Positions 50,699 through 59,297 of a DNA stretch of 64,000 nucleotides are shown here, in pieces (the stretch's first letter is position 1; every line of letters starts with the position of its first letter). The position numbers were made by a program, and so were the translations under genes. Origin of the DNA: a virus. The stretch is taken from positions 19,933 through 83,932 of IMG/VR virus record IMGVR_UViG_3300025913_000027; one strand, 5' to 3'. Below the pieces are notes generated by a model. The model was not told the DNA's origin and did no database searches. It was given only the letters and a program-made list of their open reading frames with translations.

Positions 50699-51294
50699 CA
50701 CTCGGCCCGTCTCCCCCAACTACGCCCGCGCCAATTCGCGACCCAGCGCCAGCCTTCGCGCTGATCACGTCGCCGTCTGGCAACCTCGGGGCAATGGCGG
50801 AGTTCGGATACAATCAGGCCAACATCGCGGTCGGCGGGACCGCTCCCTACACGTATTCGCTCGCGAGTGGTTCGCTTCCGGCGGGCACCGTGCTTAAAAG
50901 CGATGGCACTGTCGAAGGGACTGCGACAACGCCCGGCCCATTCAACTACACGATCAAAGTCACAGACAGCAGCGTACCGCCTAAGAGCGAGACGGCTACC
51001 ATCAGCGGCACCATCACTCCCGTTGTCTCCGGGACTGCATCCTTCTCGGTTGCCGGAGCGACCGGAAGCTACGACCTCCCTCCGTACAACACCTTGAAGA
51101 TTGAAATCTTCGGGACGGCGACCAACCCCACTACGGTCGCACAGATGGGGCAGATACCGGCGGACATCGGGCTATCGGCGGGCGGAGGCGGCCCGCTCTA
51201 TGCGACCGTTACATGGTCAGTCAACATCGTTGGTGCTCCGCTCAACTATTCGATTGGCGCATCTGGCGGTACAATCAAAATTACATGGAGTTGA
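50695..51294 (+). CDS. Ig-like (putative Ig / He_PIG) domain protein (199 aa)
   Basis: Residues 30-120 have the He_PIG pattern: [40 protein letters not shown], then [21 protein letters not shown] second beta domain follows. Such Ig-like domains sit on phage surfaces and bind carbohydrates weakly. ATGA overlap with the upstream gene. Confidence 0.65.
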   Translation: MTLGPSPPTTPAPIRDPAPAFALITSPSGNLGAMAEFGYNQANIAVGGTAPYTYSLASGSLPAGTVLKSDGTVEGTATTPGPFNYTIKVTDSSVPPKSETATISGTITPVVSGTASFSVAGATGSYDLPPYNTLKIEIFGTATNPTTVAQMGQIPADIGLSAGGGGPLYATVTWSVNIVGAPLNYSIGASGGTIKITWS

Positions 51295-51298
51295 GCAG

Positions 51299-52303
51299 AT
51301 GAAGAGAGCACTGATCACCGGGGTCACCGGACAAGACGGCTCGTATCTCGCCGAGCTTCTGCTCGCCAAGGGGTATGAGGTGCATGGCATCAAACGCCGC
51401 GCATCCAGTTTCAACACTTCGCGCATCGATCACCTTCCAGAACTCAAGCTCCACTATGGAGACATGACGGACGGCATGAACATCGCGCGCTTGATCTTCG
51501 ATATCGAGCCCGATGAGGTCTACAATCTCGCAGCGCAGAGCCACGTGCAAGTCAGCTTCGAAACGCCGGAGTACACGGCCAATGCCGACGCGCTCGGGGC
51601 CATGCGCCTGCTGGAGACACTTCGAACCTACGGCCTCCCAACGCGGGTCTATCAGGCCTCGACCTCAGAGCTATACGGCAACTCGGGCGGCTACTTTCGC
51701 AACGAGGGAACGCCATTCCAGCCCCGCTCCCCATACGCGGCGGCAAAGCTCTATGCCTATTGGCTGACAGTCAACTATCGCGAGGCTTACGGCATCCACG
51801 CCAGCAACGGCATCCTCTTCAATCACGAGAGCCCGCGCCGTGGCCCGACCTTCGTCACACGCAAGATCACCAAGGCGGTTGCGGCGATATCCAAGGGCGA
51901 GCAGGACTGCCTCTACCTCGGCAATATCGACGCGCTCCGCGACTGGGGCCACGCGAAGGACTACGTCGAGGCGATGTATCTGGCCCTCCAGCAAGACAAG
52001 CCCGACGACTACGTCGTGGCGACCGGAGAAGCGCATAGCGTGCGCGAGTTCGTCGAGCTGGCATTCGCCGAAGTCGGTATCGACCTCCGCTGGCGCGGGA
52101 CCGGCGAGAACGAAGTCGGGCTCGACGACAAGACCGGCCGCACGCTTCTGCGGATCGACCCAAAATACTTTCGACCGACCGAAGTAGACCTCTTGCGCGG
52201 CGACGCGACAAAGGCTATGACACGCCTCGGCTGGCGGCCGAAAGTCGGCTTCCGAGCGCTCGTCAAGGAAATGGTTTCAGCAGATTTGAAAGGGAGTGAG
52301 TGA
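51299..52303 (+). CDS. gmd: GDP-mannose 4,6-dehydratase
   Basis: Converts GDP-D-mannose to GDP-4-keto-6-deoxy-D-mannose using NADP(H). The NADP site [12 protein letters not shown] is at the start; [11 protein letters not shown] supplies the catalytic Thr and Glu, and [14 protein letters not shown] the Tyr-x3-Lys pair. [18 protein letters not shown] is highly typical. At 334 aa it is near the usual length and looks intact. The ATG at 51299 follows GGAG; upstream starts run into the preceding gene. The product is the substrate for the enzyme at 54130. Confidence 0.92.
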   Translation: MKRALITGVTGQDGSYLAELLLAKGYEVHGIKRRASSFNTSRIDHLPELKLHYGDMTDGMNIARLIFDIEPDEVYNLAAQSHVQVSFETPEYTANADALGAMRLLETLRTYGLPTRVYQASTSELYGNSGGYFRNEGTPFQPRSPYAAAKLYAYWLTVNYREAYGIHASNGILFNHESPRRGPTFVTRKITKAVAAISKGEQDCLYLGNIDALRDWGHAKDYVEAMYLALQQDKPDDYVVATGEAHSVREFVELAFAEVGIDLRWRGTGENEVGLDDKTGRTLLRIDPKYFRPTEVDLLRGDATKAMTRLGWRPKVGFRALVKEMVSADLKGSE

Positions 52304-53169
52304 TGGGCGTCAATGACGGAAGAGATACACGGGTCGCGGTCTGTTGCTACGAAGGCGACGGCCATCAAGTCATCGAAGCGCTGGAGTTCTTTCTCCATCA
52401 CGAGCTGCCGCTGACAGTGCTCTCCCCCGAGGACAGCAAGGTCGAGGTCAACTACCCCGGCGTCACGAGCCGCTTCGGCGGCAAGCGCGCCTACATCGGA
52501 CAGGACAGTCTCGACCGACAGGCCGAGCATCTCCGCCTCCTTCTTGAATTTCCCGAGAGTACGTTCCTGATCCATGACGCGGATAGCGTGCTCCTTGATC
52601 CTGTCCTTCCGCAATACCTCTACGACGAGCCGGACGTGGTGTGGTCGAACCAAGTCAACGATGCGATCCCCCAGCATCAATCGACCTTCAAGCCCGGATG
52701 GCCGCACGTCGCATTTCAGCCGCCGTACTTCCTGAGCCGAAAGACCATCGAAGCCATGCTGGCCGTGAAGGATCATCCGGACGTGCAGGCAACGCCGGTC
52801 ATGCCCTTTATCGATTACTACATGGTGCAGTTGACGATGGTCGCCGGGCTCCCATGGAAGCGGCTGCTCGACAGCATCTCATGCCCGATCTCCATCGATC
52901 TCCGCAAGAAGAACCCGCCAGCGGCGGACCTTCTCACGTATGAGCAGGGCTACAAGATCGCGATGGATAGCGTGCTCAACAAGGGGACGAACGTTCTTCA
53001 CTCCGTCAAGAACTCCGTCGCTATCCGCAATCTCGCTGCCGCGCGGCAAGAGTACCTACGCACGCATCCGGGCGCGGGCTCCAAATTCTTCCCTGCCCCC
53101 AAGATCGGGAGCGGTCCACTCGACGTGACCGGCCAGATGCCGCTCAACAACGTCGGGCAGAAAGCCTAA
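52303..53169 (+). CDS. GT-A-like glycosyltransferase (288 aa)
   Basis: FLIHDADSVLLDPVLPQYLY holds a D-x-D type motif after a hydrophobic strand, as in GT-A transferases, and RVAVCCYEGDGHQVIEALEF is a plausible Rossmann start. The C-terminal 40 residues are linker-like. TGATG overlap with gmd. Donor and acceptor unknown; likely works with GDP-sugars made by its neighbours. Confidence 0.55.
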   Translation: MGVNDGRDTRVAVCCYEGDGHQVIEALEFFLHHELPLTVLSPEDSKVEVNYPGVTSRFGGKRAYIGQDSLDRQAEHLRLLLEFPESTFLIHDADSVLLDPVLPQYLYDEPDVVWSNQVNDAIPQHQSTFKPGWPHVAFQPPYFLSRKTIEAMLAVKDHPDVQATPVMPFIDYYMVQLTMVAGLPWKRLLDSISCPISIDLRKKNPPAADLLTYEQGYKIAMDSVLNKGTNVLHSVKNSVAIRNLAAARQEYLRTHPGAGSKFFPAPKIGSGPLDVTGQMPLNNVGQKA

Positions 53170-53181
53170 CGGAGATCGAAG

Positions 53182-54048
53182 ATGCTCGACCTGTCCCGCG
53201 TCACCCTTCTCTTTGTCGAGACCCGTGCCCACGACATCACCAAGCGAGTGATCGACGACTGCCTAACCAAGGCGACCTTTGGCGACGTGCTGATCTACTC
53301 CGATCAGCCCGAGCGCATCCCGGTCGAGGGCGCGCGGTACGAGATCGTGCCGGACTGGCCGACCAAGAAGGAGGCCGGGCAGTTCTACTACTCGGCCGCC
53401 ATGAGCAAGGTCGAGACCGACTTCGCGCTCATGCTGGAATGGGACGGCGGTATCGTCGATCCCAAGAAGTGGGTCCCCGAGTTTTTCGACTACGACTACA
53501 TTGGGGCTCCGTGGGTTGTGCGTCCGGGCGACCCTTACGATGTCGGCAACGGCGGCTTCACACTGATGTCGAAGCGCCTCGGGCACTTCTTGTGCGAGAA
53601 CCGAGCTACTCATCCGGTCGCAACTGACTGGGATGTGTGCCGCATTCAGCGTCGCACGCTCGAAGACAAGTTCAAGTGGCCAACCGCTGCGCTCGCGTCC
53701 CGGTTCTCGTGGGAGCTGGCCCCGCGCGACCCAAACAACTTCGGCTTCCACGGCGCGTTCCGCTGGACCGAGCTGCTCTCTCGCGAGGAAGTCCTCATCC
53801 GGGCTAAGATGATGAACACGCCCTACCTCCTGACCAAGATGAAGGACATCTTCCGATACGATCAGGCGAGATGGCTTCGCGAAGCGCTCGGAGGCGAGGT
53901 GCCGAGTAACCATCCTCCATATCCCGGCTTCGTTCAACCTAAATTCCCCGGTGTGATGTCGGCCCAGCAGCGTGCGGCGATGCAGTTGATGCAGGCGCAA
54001 CGGCGCGGGCTCGTCACTCATCAACAGAATAAGGGCCTCAAGGCATAA
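53182..54048 (+). CDS. DUF5672-like glycosyltransferase (288 aa)
   Basis: LMLEWDGGIVDPKKWVPEFF, then YDYIGAPWVV and VGNGGFTLMSKRL match DUF5672, a glycosyltransferase-related family seen in capsule and O-antigen loci. The C-terminal 50 residues are Pro/Gln-rich. Second transferase-like gene between the two GDP-sugar enzymes. Confidence 0.65.
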   Translation: MLDLSRVTLLFVETRAHDITKRVIDDCLTKATFGDVLIYSDQPERIPVEGARYEIVPDWPTKKEAGQFYYSAAMSKVETDFALMLEWDGGIVDPKKWVPEFFDYDYIGAPWVVRPGDPYDVGNGGFTLMSKRLGHFLCENRATHPVATDWDVCRIQRRTLEDKFKWPTAALASRFSWELAPRDPNNFGFHGAFRWTELLSREEVLIRAKMMNTPYLLTKMKDIFRYDQARWLREALGGEVPSNHPPYPGFVQPKFPGVMSAQQRAAMQLMQAQRRGLVTHQQNKGLKA

Positions 54049-54069
54049 AGGTTAATAGCATTTCGGGGC

Positions 54070-54104
54070 TTGACAGGACACCCCTAGCCCGAGAAGGATA
54101 GGGG
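54070..54104 (+). promoter_or_regulatory. Possible promoter and hairpin ahead of the reductase gene
   Basis: TTGACA (54070-54075) is followed by a CCCCTA / TAGGGG inverted repeat (54081-54104). No clear -10 at normal spacing, so the TTGACA may be chance; the hairpin may regulate the next gene. Confidence 0.3.
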
Positions 54105-54129
54105 AGCAAACTTTAGATAAGGTGCAACC

Positions 54130-55074
54130 ATGAAACGGAACTCGCCCATTGTGGTGACCGGGGCGGACGGGCTCGCCGGATCAGCCGTAGTCGAGCATCT
54201 CCGCCAAAATCTATTCACGTGTGTCGTACCGATCACGCGTCAGGATGTCGATCTTCGTGATCACAAGGCAGTCTGCGATCTCTTCGCCCGCCTCGGCGAC
54301 AACAACCCGCTCTATGTCTTCCATGCGGCGGCGACCGTCTACGGCCTCGGCGGTAACATGGCCAATCAGGGCAAGAGTATCCTAGATAACACGCTGATCA
54401 ATACCGCCGTGATCGATGCGGCCCAGCGCGTGGGCTGTCGTAAGATCACTGTCATGGGGACGAACGCTGCGTATCCGTGGCCCACTCCCATCCCCTTCAA
54501 AGAAGAGAACCTCTACAACGGTCGCCCGGACGCGGGAGAGTTCGGCTATGGCCACGCTAAGCGGCACATGCTGGCGATGCTCGAAGCCTACCAGCAGAGC
54601 TACGGACTGGAGTATTGCTACCTCGTCAGCGGCAACCTCTATGGCCCCCGCGACAAGTTCAACACAGAGACCGGCCACGTGCTGCCGTCTTTGATCAAGA
54701 AGTTCTCGACGGCGAGAGTAACCAGCGGCGAGGTTGAGATATGGGGAGATGGCTCGGCGACGCGGGACTTCCTCTATAGCAAGGACCTCGCGCGGCTCGT
54801 GCAGATGCTCATGTCGGAAGAACTCAAGCCCGGGCCGATCAATATCGGCAGCGGCGAAACAGTCAGCATCCGCTACCTTGTCGAGACCCTGTGTTCGATC
54901 TCCGGCGTCAGCGCGGATCGTGTCCGCTGGAATGCTTCGAAGCCAAGTGGCCGGGAAACCTGCTATGCGGACCTGTCGCGTATCGGGTCGCTCGGCTTTA
55001 CGCCCCAGTATGACATCCGCACCGGCCTCCGGGAGACGTGGGATTGGTTTGAGGCGAACCGGCGAGCGACTTAA
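54130..55074 (+). CDS. GDP-L-fucose synthase-like NAD(P)-dependent reductase
   Basis: A short-chain dehydrogenase of the GDP-fucose synthase type: NADP site VVTGADGLAGSAVVEHL, FHAAATVYGLGGNMANQGKS (typical of the family), YGHAKRHMLAM with the catalytic Tyr-x3-Lys, and NLYGPRDKFNTETGHVLPSL with the conserved His. Where fucose synthases have GSSC-IYP, this protein reads GTNAAYP: Thr may replace Ser, but the epimerase Cys is replaced by Ala. It may therefore only reduce the keto-sugar, giving a GDP-6-deoxyhexose other than L-fucose. That rests on my memory of the family alignment. No symbol is given for this reason. Confidence 0.75.
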   Translation: MKRNSPIVVTGADGLAGSAVVEHLRQNLFTCVVPITRQDVDLRDHKAVCDLFARLGDNNPLYVFHAAATVYGLGGNMANQGKSILDNTLINTAVIDAAQRVGCRKITVMGTNAAYPWPTPIPFKEENLYNGRPDAGEFGYGHAKRHMLAMLEAYQQSYGLEYCYLVSGNLYGPRDKFNTETGHVLPSLIKKFSTARVTSGEVEIWGDGSATRDFLYSKDLARLVQMLMSEELKPGPINIGSGETVSIRYLVETLCSISGVSADRVRWNASKPSGRETCYADLSRIGSLGFTPQYDIRTGLRETWDWFEANRRAT

Positions 55075-55092
55075 TTTAGCGCCCTATCCGGC

Positions 55093-55119
55093 TTGACACA
55101 GAACGTGGTTACCGCTACA
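55093..55119 (+). promoter_or_regulatory. Putative lysis-block promoter
   Basis: TTGACA (55093-55098), 15-base spacer, GCTACA (55114-55119): the same spacing and -10 type as at 5854 and 60946. It lies between the sugar block and the lysis block. Confidence 0.55.
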
Positions 55120-55154
55120 CGTGGAGGGTTCCCATCCCCGCGAAAGGCCTCCCC

Positions 55155-55481
55155 ATGTTCTCATTCCTGACAAACTTCAATCTTGCTCTCGGCGGAGCGG
55201 TCATCGCCTTCGCCGCTGGCGTCGTGCTTTCGACAAAGGTCAAGGACTTCTTCAAGGGCATCCCGGCGCAAGCTCGTGCCGCGCTCAACAATGTCGAAGC
55301 GGATACAATCGCCAAGATCAGAGGCGCGCAGGCTCAGGTCCTCGCGCAACTCCCGAGTGCTCCGGCCGCGAAAGCTCCGCTCGCTCCGGCCCCGGTCGCC
55401 CCAGCTCAGGCTCCGGTCGCCACGGCTCCGGCTCAAGCTCCGGTCGCCCCCGCTGCAAAGCCCGACGCTCCGGCAGCGTAA
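55155..55481 (+). CDS. Membrane-anchored Ala/Pro-rich protein (108 aa)
   Basis: Starts MFSFLTNFNLALGGAVIAFA with one hydrophobic segment, a charged helix, then about 50 residues of Ala/Pro repeats (APVAPAQAPVATAP) that would span the periplasm. A spanin-like or holin-accessory role is possible by design; no family recognised. Confidence 0.5.
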   Translation: MFSFLTNFNLALGGAVIAFAAGVVLSTKVKDFFKGIPAQARAALNNVEADTIAKIRGAQAQVLAQLPSAPAAKAPLAPAPVAPAQAPVATAPAQAPVAPAAKPDAPAA

Positions 55482-55547
55482 TCTCCGCAATCCATGAAGA
55501 GATTAGCACGCCTAATCTCTTCACTAGTCTTCTTGGGGGACTGATCC

Positions 55548-56390
55548 ATGGCCTTGAACACGTACAAGCCATTCGTTGATCGCATGATCAGCAAGTATGA
55601 AGGTGGCTATGGTTGGAACCCGAAGGATACGGGCGGCCCGACCAAGTACGGTATCACGTGCTACGACCTCGCCGAGTTCATGGGCCAGAAGATGAACTCA
55701 ATGTCGCAGTGGGCTCCTATCGTCCGCGCGATGACGCTCGCGACTGCTGAGCAGATTTATAAGAATAAGTACGCCACTGCGATCAACTACGATGCGCTCC
55801 CCGCCGGAGTGGATGTCGAGATGATGGACTATGGCGTCAACTCCGGGACCGCTCGACCGCTGCGCGTTGTGCGCGCGATCCTCGGCGTCCCCGGCCCCGC
55901 CGTCATGGATCAGAAACTTCTCGACGCCATCCGCAAGGCCGATCCCGCCAAACTGATCGCCCAGATCACCGCAGAGCGGTTACAGTTCATGCACGCCATC
56001 CGAAATGGCTCCGCGTGGGCTGAGTTCGGAGGCGGCTGGAGCGCTCGCGTAGCGGACCTCAAGGCCTATGCCCTGCATCTCTTGGCCGGGGTCGGCTCGA
56101 CCGGCGAACCCACCGCTCCTGACCTCACGAAGGTCTCGACGCCGAAAGCTCGGCACGGAGACCCGGCTCTCGGGAAGAAGACGACTAGCGGCACCGTGGG
56201 CGGCGTAGCCGGAACCGCTGGCACGCATTTCGCTGGCGCACCGCTGGAGCTTATCCTCATCATCGGCGGCTTCATCGTCGTCGGCGGCTTCGCCTATTTC
56301 ATGTATCAGAAGCAAAAGGCCGACAAGCTCAACGCGACGGTTGTGCTGCCCCCGCCGGTCCTCCCAGCGCTACAGGTGCCCCATGTCTAA
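55548..56390 (+). CDS. Endolysin, GH108-like with C-terminal membrane anchor (280 aa)
   Basis: Cleaves peptidoglycan for host lysis. MISKYEGGYGWNPKDTGGPT contains the EGGY catalytic motif of GH108-type lysozymes; TKYGITCYDLAEFMG and the later DYGVNSGTARPLRVVRAILG fit the family. Unusually, a Gly/Ser-rich linker and a C-terminal hydrophobic segment (LELILIIGGFIVVGGFAYFM) follow, suggesting a membrane-tethered enzyme. GGGGGA precedes the ATG. Confidence 0.82.
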   Translation: MALNTYKPFVDRMISKYEGGYGWNPKDTGGPTKYGITCYDLAEFMGQKMNSMSQWAPIVRAMTLATAEQIYKNKYATAINYDALPAGVDVEMMDYGVNSGTARPLRVVRAILGVPGPAVMDQKLLDAIRKADPAKLIAQITAERLQFMHAIRNGSAWAEFGGGWSARVADLKAYALHLLAGVGSTGEPTAPDLTKVSTPKARHGDPALGKKTTSGTVGGVAGTAGTHFAGAPLELILIIGGFIVVGGFAYFMYQKQKADKLNATVVLPPPVLPALQVPHV

Positions 56391-56871
56391 TCTCGACCCG
56401 CATACCCTCGCCAACTATCTTCTGCCCGCCCTGATCGTCTTCACGGTCGCCGTGGCGTATTGGTTCGGCGTGCGCCCAGTGCTGCGCGAGACCCCGGTCC
56501 TTCGCGACCTGTACGACACCGAGGCGAGCTACTTCAAGGCCGTCGCCATCAAGTTCTCTGGCGTCAAGCAGAAGCTCACGACGATCTTCCTGTCGGCCGC
56601 CAGCTTTATCGTGCTCGCTCACGACGAACTCGCGCCGCTCGTCACGCAAGCTGGCGTCGATCCCTCGCAATACCTGCCCAAGGTTCCGACGTGGGCGTGG
56701 CCCCTGATCACGCTGGCCGTCCTTTGGCTTGTGCAGTATTTCCGTAGCCTCGCCGACAGCGCCGCGCACAAGAATGCCGAGGCTCTGCTCAATGCGGGTC
56801 AGCCGCTCGCCGCCCCAGCGCCCGGGATCACAGTCCTGCCGTCTCCTGCGTTTCCAGACAAGGTTTCCTGA
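56383..56871 (+). CDS. Putative holin or lysis membrane protein (162 aa)
   Basis: Starts MSNLDPHTLANYLLPALIVF. Three hydrophobic stretches (LLPALIVFTVAVAYWFGV, IFLSAASFIVLAHD and WAWPLITLAVLWLVQYF) and a flexible proline-rich tail. Overlaps the end of the endolysin gene. Holin is the likely role from context. Confidence 0.55.
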   Translation: MSNLDPHTLANYLLPALIVFTVAVAYWFGVRPVLRETPVLRDLYDTEASYFKAVAIKFSGVKQKLTTIFLSAASFIVLAHDELAPLVTQAGVDPSQYLPKVPTWAWPLITLAVLWLVQYFRSLADSAAHKNAEALLNAGQPLAAPAPGITVLPSPAFPDKVS

Positions 56872-56873
56872 TC

Positions 56874-57320
56874 ATGTGGCTCTCCCTCATCACCGCCATT
56901 CCATCTATTCTCGGGCAGCTCTTTGGCACTGTCAATGGGATCACCAAGGCCATTGCCGACGAGAAGATCGCAGGCATCAACGCGACGACCGAGCAGGAGC
57001 GTATCCACTCGGCCGAGCGCGTACAGACATTGCAGGCCAAGCGAGACCTGATGATCGCGGAGGCCGGAACTTCGCGGCTCAACATCATCGTGCGTTCCGT
57101 TATCGCTCTTGGGCCAGCAACGATCCTGACGAAGCTGTTCATCTGGGACAAGGTCATCGGTTCCCTAGTCGGCTGTTCCCAAGCTCCGAGGGGAACCTGC
57201 GGAATTTTCACTACTGACCCGCTTGACGTAAATCAGTGGCAAATCGTTATGATAGTGGTCGGCTTCTATTTCCTCTATGAGGGCGCGACCGCCGTTACTC
57301 GAATGGCAAAATCGAGGTGA
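56874..57320 (+). CDS. Holin, 3TM gene-transfer-agent-like (148 aa)
   Basis: An N-terminal amphipathic part, a charged helix (EQERIHSAERVQTLQAKRDL), then RLNIIVRSVIALGPATILTK and a C-terminal VMIVVGFYFLYEGATAV. This layout resembles the GTA_holin_3TM family of alphaproteobacterial phages and gene transfer agents. It would form lesions releasing the endolysin. Confidence 0.6.
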   Translation: MWLSLITAIPSILGQLFGTVNGITKAIADEKIAGINATTEQERIHSAERVQTLQAKRDLMIAEAGTSRLNIIVRSVIALGPATILTKLFIWDKVIGSLVGCSQAPRGTCGIFTTDPLDVNQWQIVMIVVGFYFLYEGATAVTRMAKSR

Positions 57321-57323
57321 GCT

Positions 57324-57533
57324 ATGCCCATTATCCTCGCAGCGTGCTTTCTGTTTATCTTCTGTTCGGGGCATCACCACAAGTCGCCCAGTCGGGTCGC
57401 GGATCGTAACTGCGACAAGATCGTAGCTGCCTATCACTTTGCCGATAAGAGCCGGGACGATTTCGTCAGCTCCTATCCAGTCGCACGTCAGCATCGTGTG
57501 TTAGTTTGCTTAGACAAGGCCGGGGGACAGTAA
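57324..57533 (+). CDS. Small secreted or lipoprotein-like protein (69 aa)
   Basis: Starts MPIILAACFLFIFCSGHHHK. The short hydrophobic start with LFIFC gives a weak lipobox, so a small outer-membrane spanin partner is conceivable. The mature part has two Cys. Assignment is uncertain. Confidence 0.45.
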   Translation: MPIILAACFLFIFCSGHHHKSPSRVADRNCDKIVAAYHFADKSRDDFVSSYPVARQHRVLVCLDKAGGQ

Positions 57534-57755
57534 ATGAGCGGGGATGCAGAAACCCAAAGGCTGCTCGGCGCGCTTAACGCCAACGTCACCTCCTTGATTG
57601 AGCGGCAAGACCGAATGGAGAAGAAGCTCGACAGCGTCGTCGCTATGACGAACCGCTGGAAGGGCGCGACAACCATTCTCATCGTTCTCGGCGGCATCAT
57701 CGGCTGGGCCGGGAATTTCGTTCTGCGATTTCTCCCCAGCAACCATAGTGGATAG
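57534..57755 (+). CDS. XhlA-like lysis membrane protein (73 aa)
   Basis: A coiled coil (LLGALNANVTSLIERQDRME, then KKLDSVVAMTNRW) followed by one C-terminal membrane segment (TTILIVLGGIIGWAGNFVL): the haemolysin XhlA-type layout found in phage lysis blocks. Confidence 0.6.
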   Translation: MSGDAETQRLLGALNANVTSLIERQDRMEKKLDSVVAMTNRWKGATTILIVLGGIIGWAGNFVLRFLPSNHSG

Positions 57756-57758
57756 CGC

Positions 57759-58238
57759 ATGATTTATCCGTTCGCGAAGTTCTATGACAATGGGACGTGG
57801 GCCACGCTTGTCTTGAATGTCTCGTCTGGGGCCGCGCTGTTGTTCGCCGCAGCGTGGTTCTCCTATACGCTGTTCTCGGCCCGAGATGCGGAGCTGCCCC
57901 CGCGCGTCGTAAACAGCATCACAATCGAACCATCGATCCTGCTCGCGGGCAAGCCGTTCAATGCGAACATCAACGTCACGCTCAACCGGCTCTGCCCATA
58001 TGAGGTCCAGTGGTCTCTCGTGCGCCAGAGCGATGGCGTCGAGGTCGTCAAGATCATTGAGCCGCTCAAGCCGCCCCCGACCCAGCTCGGCACTCAGGAC
58101 TTGCCGCCGAGCCCGCGTTACGTTCCCTCCAGTGTAGAGCCGGGCGCGTACAAGTATGTCTCGGAGGTCTATGATCTCTGTCCGGACGGGAAGACCTACA
58201 CCTCGGTCCGGCGCAATCTCCCGATTACGATCCGCTGA
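57759..58238 (+). CDS. Membrane-anchored periplasmic protein (159 aa)
   Basis: A membrane segment (WATLVLNVSSGAALLFAAAW) leads into a periplasmic beta-rich domain with two Cys (LNRLCPYEVQ, VYDLCPDGK). Last gene of the lysis block, followed by a terminator. Role unknown; possibly a spanin or a signal sensor. Confidence 0.5.
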   Translation: MIYPFAKFYDNGTWATLVLNVSSGAALLFAAAWFSYTLFSARDAELPPRVVNSITIEPSILLAGKPFNANINVTLNRLCPYEVQWSLVRQSDGVEVVKIIEPLKPPPTQLGTQDLPPSPRYVPSSVEPGAYKYVSEVYDLCPDGKTYTSVRRNLPITIR

Positions 58239-58249
58239 CAAGAGAAAGA

Positions 58250-58271
58250 CCCCAGAGATCGCTCTCTGGGG
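58250..58271. terminator. Bidirectional terminator
   Basis: Perfect 9-bp stem CCCCAGAGA / TCTCTGGGG with TCGC loop. Rightward it is followed by CCTTTA; leftward by TCTTTCTCTT, the better T-rich tract. It ends the lysis operon and would end the leftward RNA from 58747. Confidence 0.8.
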
Positions 58272-58747
58272 CCTTTACGTTCCTCGAAGAGCAGTTACGC
58301 TCTTATGTCCCGTGGGCAACAACCCCACGCCGCGTATCGAGCGAACGGAACCTTACCGGGCCTTGGGCATGTGGGCTGCGTCCCCCTTGCCAACAAGCGC
58401 GCACCGGATTTCTGCGCGCCTGCCCTGCTATCTTTGCGCCTCACTGGAGTTTCTCACAGGGTAGTCTCCAGATCGTCCGGCGTAACCTTACTTCATTGGC
58501 CGTCTCCCTTGTGTGCCTCAGAACTTAGCGCGCCATCCCGGATAGGGCAAGCCCCCAATCATTCGGATGGTTAATCTAGTGCTACCCTCTCCCCGAGGGC
58601 CTCGAATTTTGTCGGGGTCTCCTAAGACGGTTCCTTTCCTCGGGCGAGCCGAGGCTGGAGGGAACCGCCGACCATCTTTCTATCCCCGACCGTTTGAACG
58701 GTCCTTGCGAGAAGGCGTTTGGCCGGGCATCAAACCCGGGGACGCGG
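58250..58747 (-). ncRNA. Putative large structured RNA (about 0.5 kb)
   Basis: No convincing gene exists in 58239-58778. Instead the stretch is packed with stems: 58287-58304 (AAGAGC/GCTCTT), 58311-58329 (CGTGGG/CCCACG), 58397-58419 (GCGCGCA/TGCGCGC), 58444-58471 (CTGGAG/CTCCAG), 58591-58617 (CCCCGA/TCGGGG), nested 58628-58667 (CGGTTCC/GGAACCG around CCTCGG/CCGAGG), and 58688-58703 (GACCGT/ACGGTC). A promoter-like site at 58752-58782 and a terminator with leftward T-tract at 58250 suggest transcription on the minus strand. It resembles no RNA I can name; ROOL/GOLLD-type phage RNAs near tRNA genes are of similar size. Confidence 0.5.
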
Positions 58748-58774
58748 GCGAGTTCTTAGCCCGCTCCCCGGGTT
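58733..58774. other. Very stable hairpin at the promoter of the putative RNA
   Basis: AACCCGGGGA (58733-58742) pairs with TCCCCGGGTT (58765-58774) and GCGGGC (58744-58749) with GCCCGC (58759-58764), leaving a one-base bulge and a 9-base loop: 16 bp in all. It may end the upstream leftward message or start the structured RNA. Confidence 0.75.
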
Positions 58775-58782
58775 GAAGTCAA
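58752..58782 (-). promoter_or_regulatory. Putative promoter of the structured RNA
   Basis: On the minus strand TTGACT (58782-58777) overlaps the TGA stop of the upstream gene; after 16 bases comes GCTAAG (58760-58755). Same style as the site at 60946-60973. Confidence 0.5.
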
Positions 58783-59297
58783 GCCCCTATTTGCCGGGCC
58801 AGCCGAGCCCGCTGGCGCGTCAGCTTCCGCAGGGCCGTCTCTGCCCGGCGGAGCTTCGTAGTCCAACGCTTGAGGCTGGCGTCGAGCCTGACGATACGCC
58901 CCGGCTTGGGGCGGGGCGTACCCAGTTTGGGGCGCAATCGACCGTCCAACCATCCCGACTTGATCACGTAGGCAACCATCTCCTTTTCGAGGAAGTGATG
59001 GTTGGCTCCGTGGGGCTTCGCCCGGGGGAATTGCTCCCGATGGCAGTAGTGGCTCATCATATGCACGAGATCGCGCCAGCCGCCGTGTAGCCCGTCGCCC
59101 CGGGCCGGGTTAACGTAGAAGGTCCGGCCGCGCGGCCACGTGTAGCGCCGCCCCGAGGTCAGCTTCCAAGTTCCCTTCCATGCTCGCTTCATCGCGAAAC
59201 GGTAGAGCCGCTTCGCAGCGGCGACCGCTTCGGGACCTGTCAGCTCCGGAACATCCTCCGGCCACTGACCATTGACGGCATGATACCGCTCAGTCAT
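58779..59297 (-). CDS. Accessory protein with His-rich centre (172 aa)
   Basis: The ATG at 59297 has GGAG seven bases upstream; an ATG seven codons earlier lacks one. A central LVHMMSHYCHREQFPRAKPH followed by GANHHFLEKEM carries several His and a Glu that could bind zinc, as in small metallopeptidase-like phage proteins. The C-terminus is a basic helix (ALRKLTRQRARLARQ). Function unknown. Confidence 0.55.
   Translation of the reverse strand: MTERYHAVNGQWPEDVPELTGPEAVAAAKRLYRFAMKRAWKGTWKLTSGRRYTWPRGRTFYVNPARGDGLHGGWRDLVHMMSHYCHREQFPRAKPHGANHHFLEKEMVAYVIKSGWLDGRLRPKLGTPRPKPGRIVRLDASLKRWTTKLRRAETALRKLTRQRARLARQIGA

Noticed and set aside
58300-58550. Group I intron core in the gene-free region (an AAGATA segment followed by GCAGGG facing a CCCTGT on the minus strand)
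   Set aside because: A P7-like pairing can be drawn, but no convincing P3, P4 or P6 and no flanking exon on the minus strand were found.
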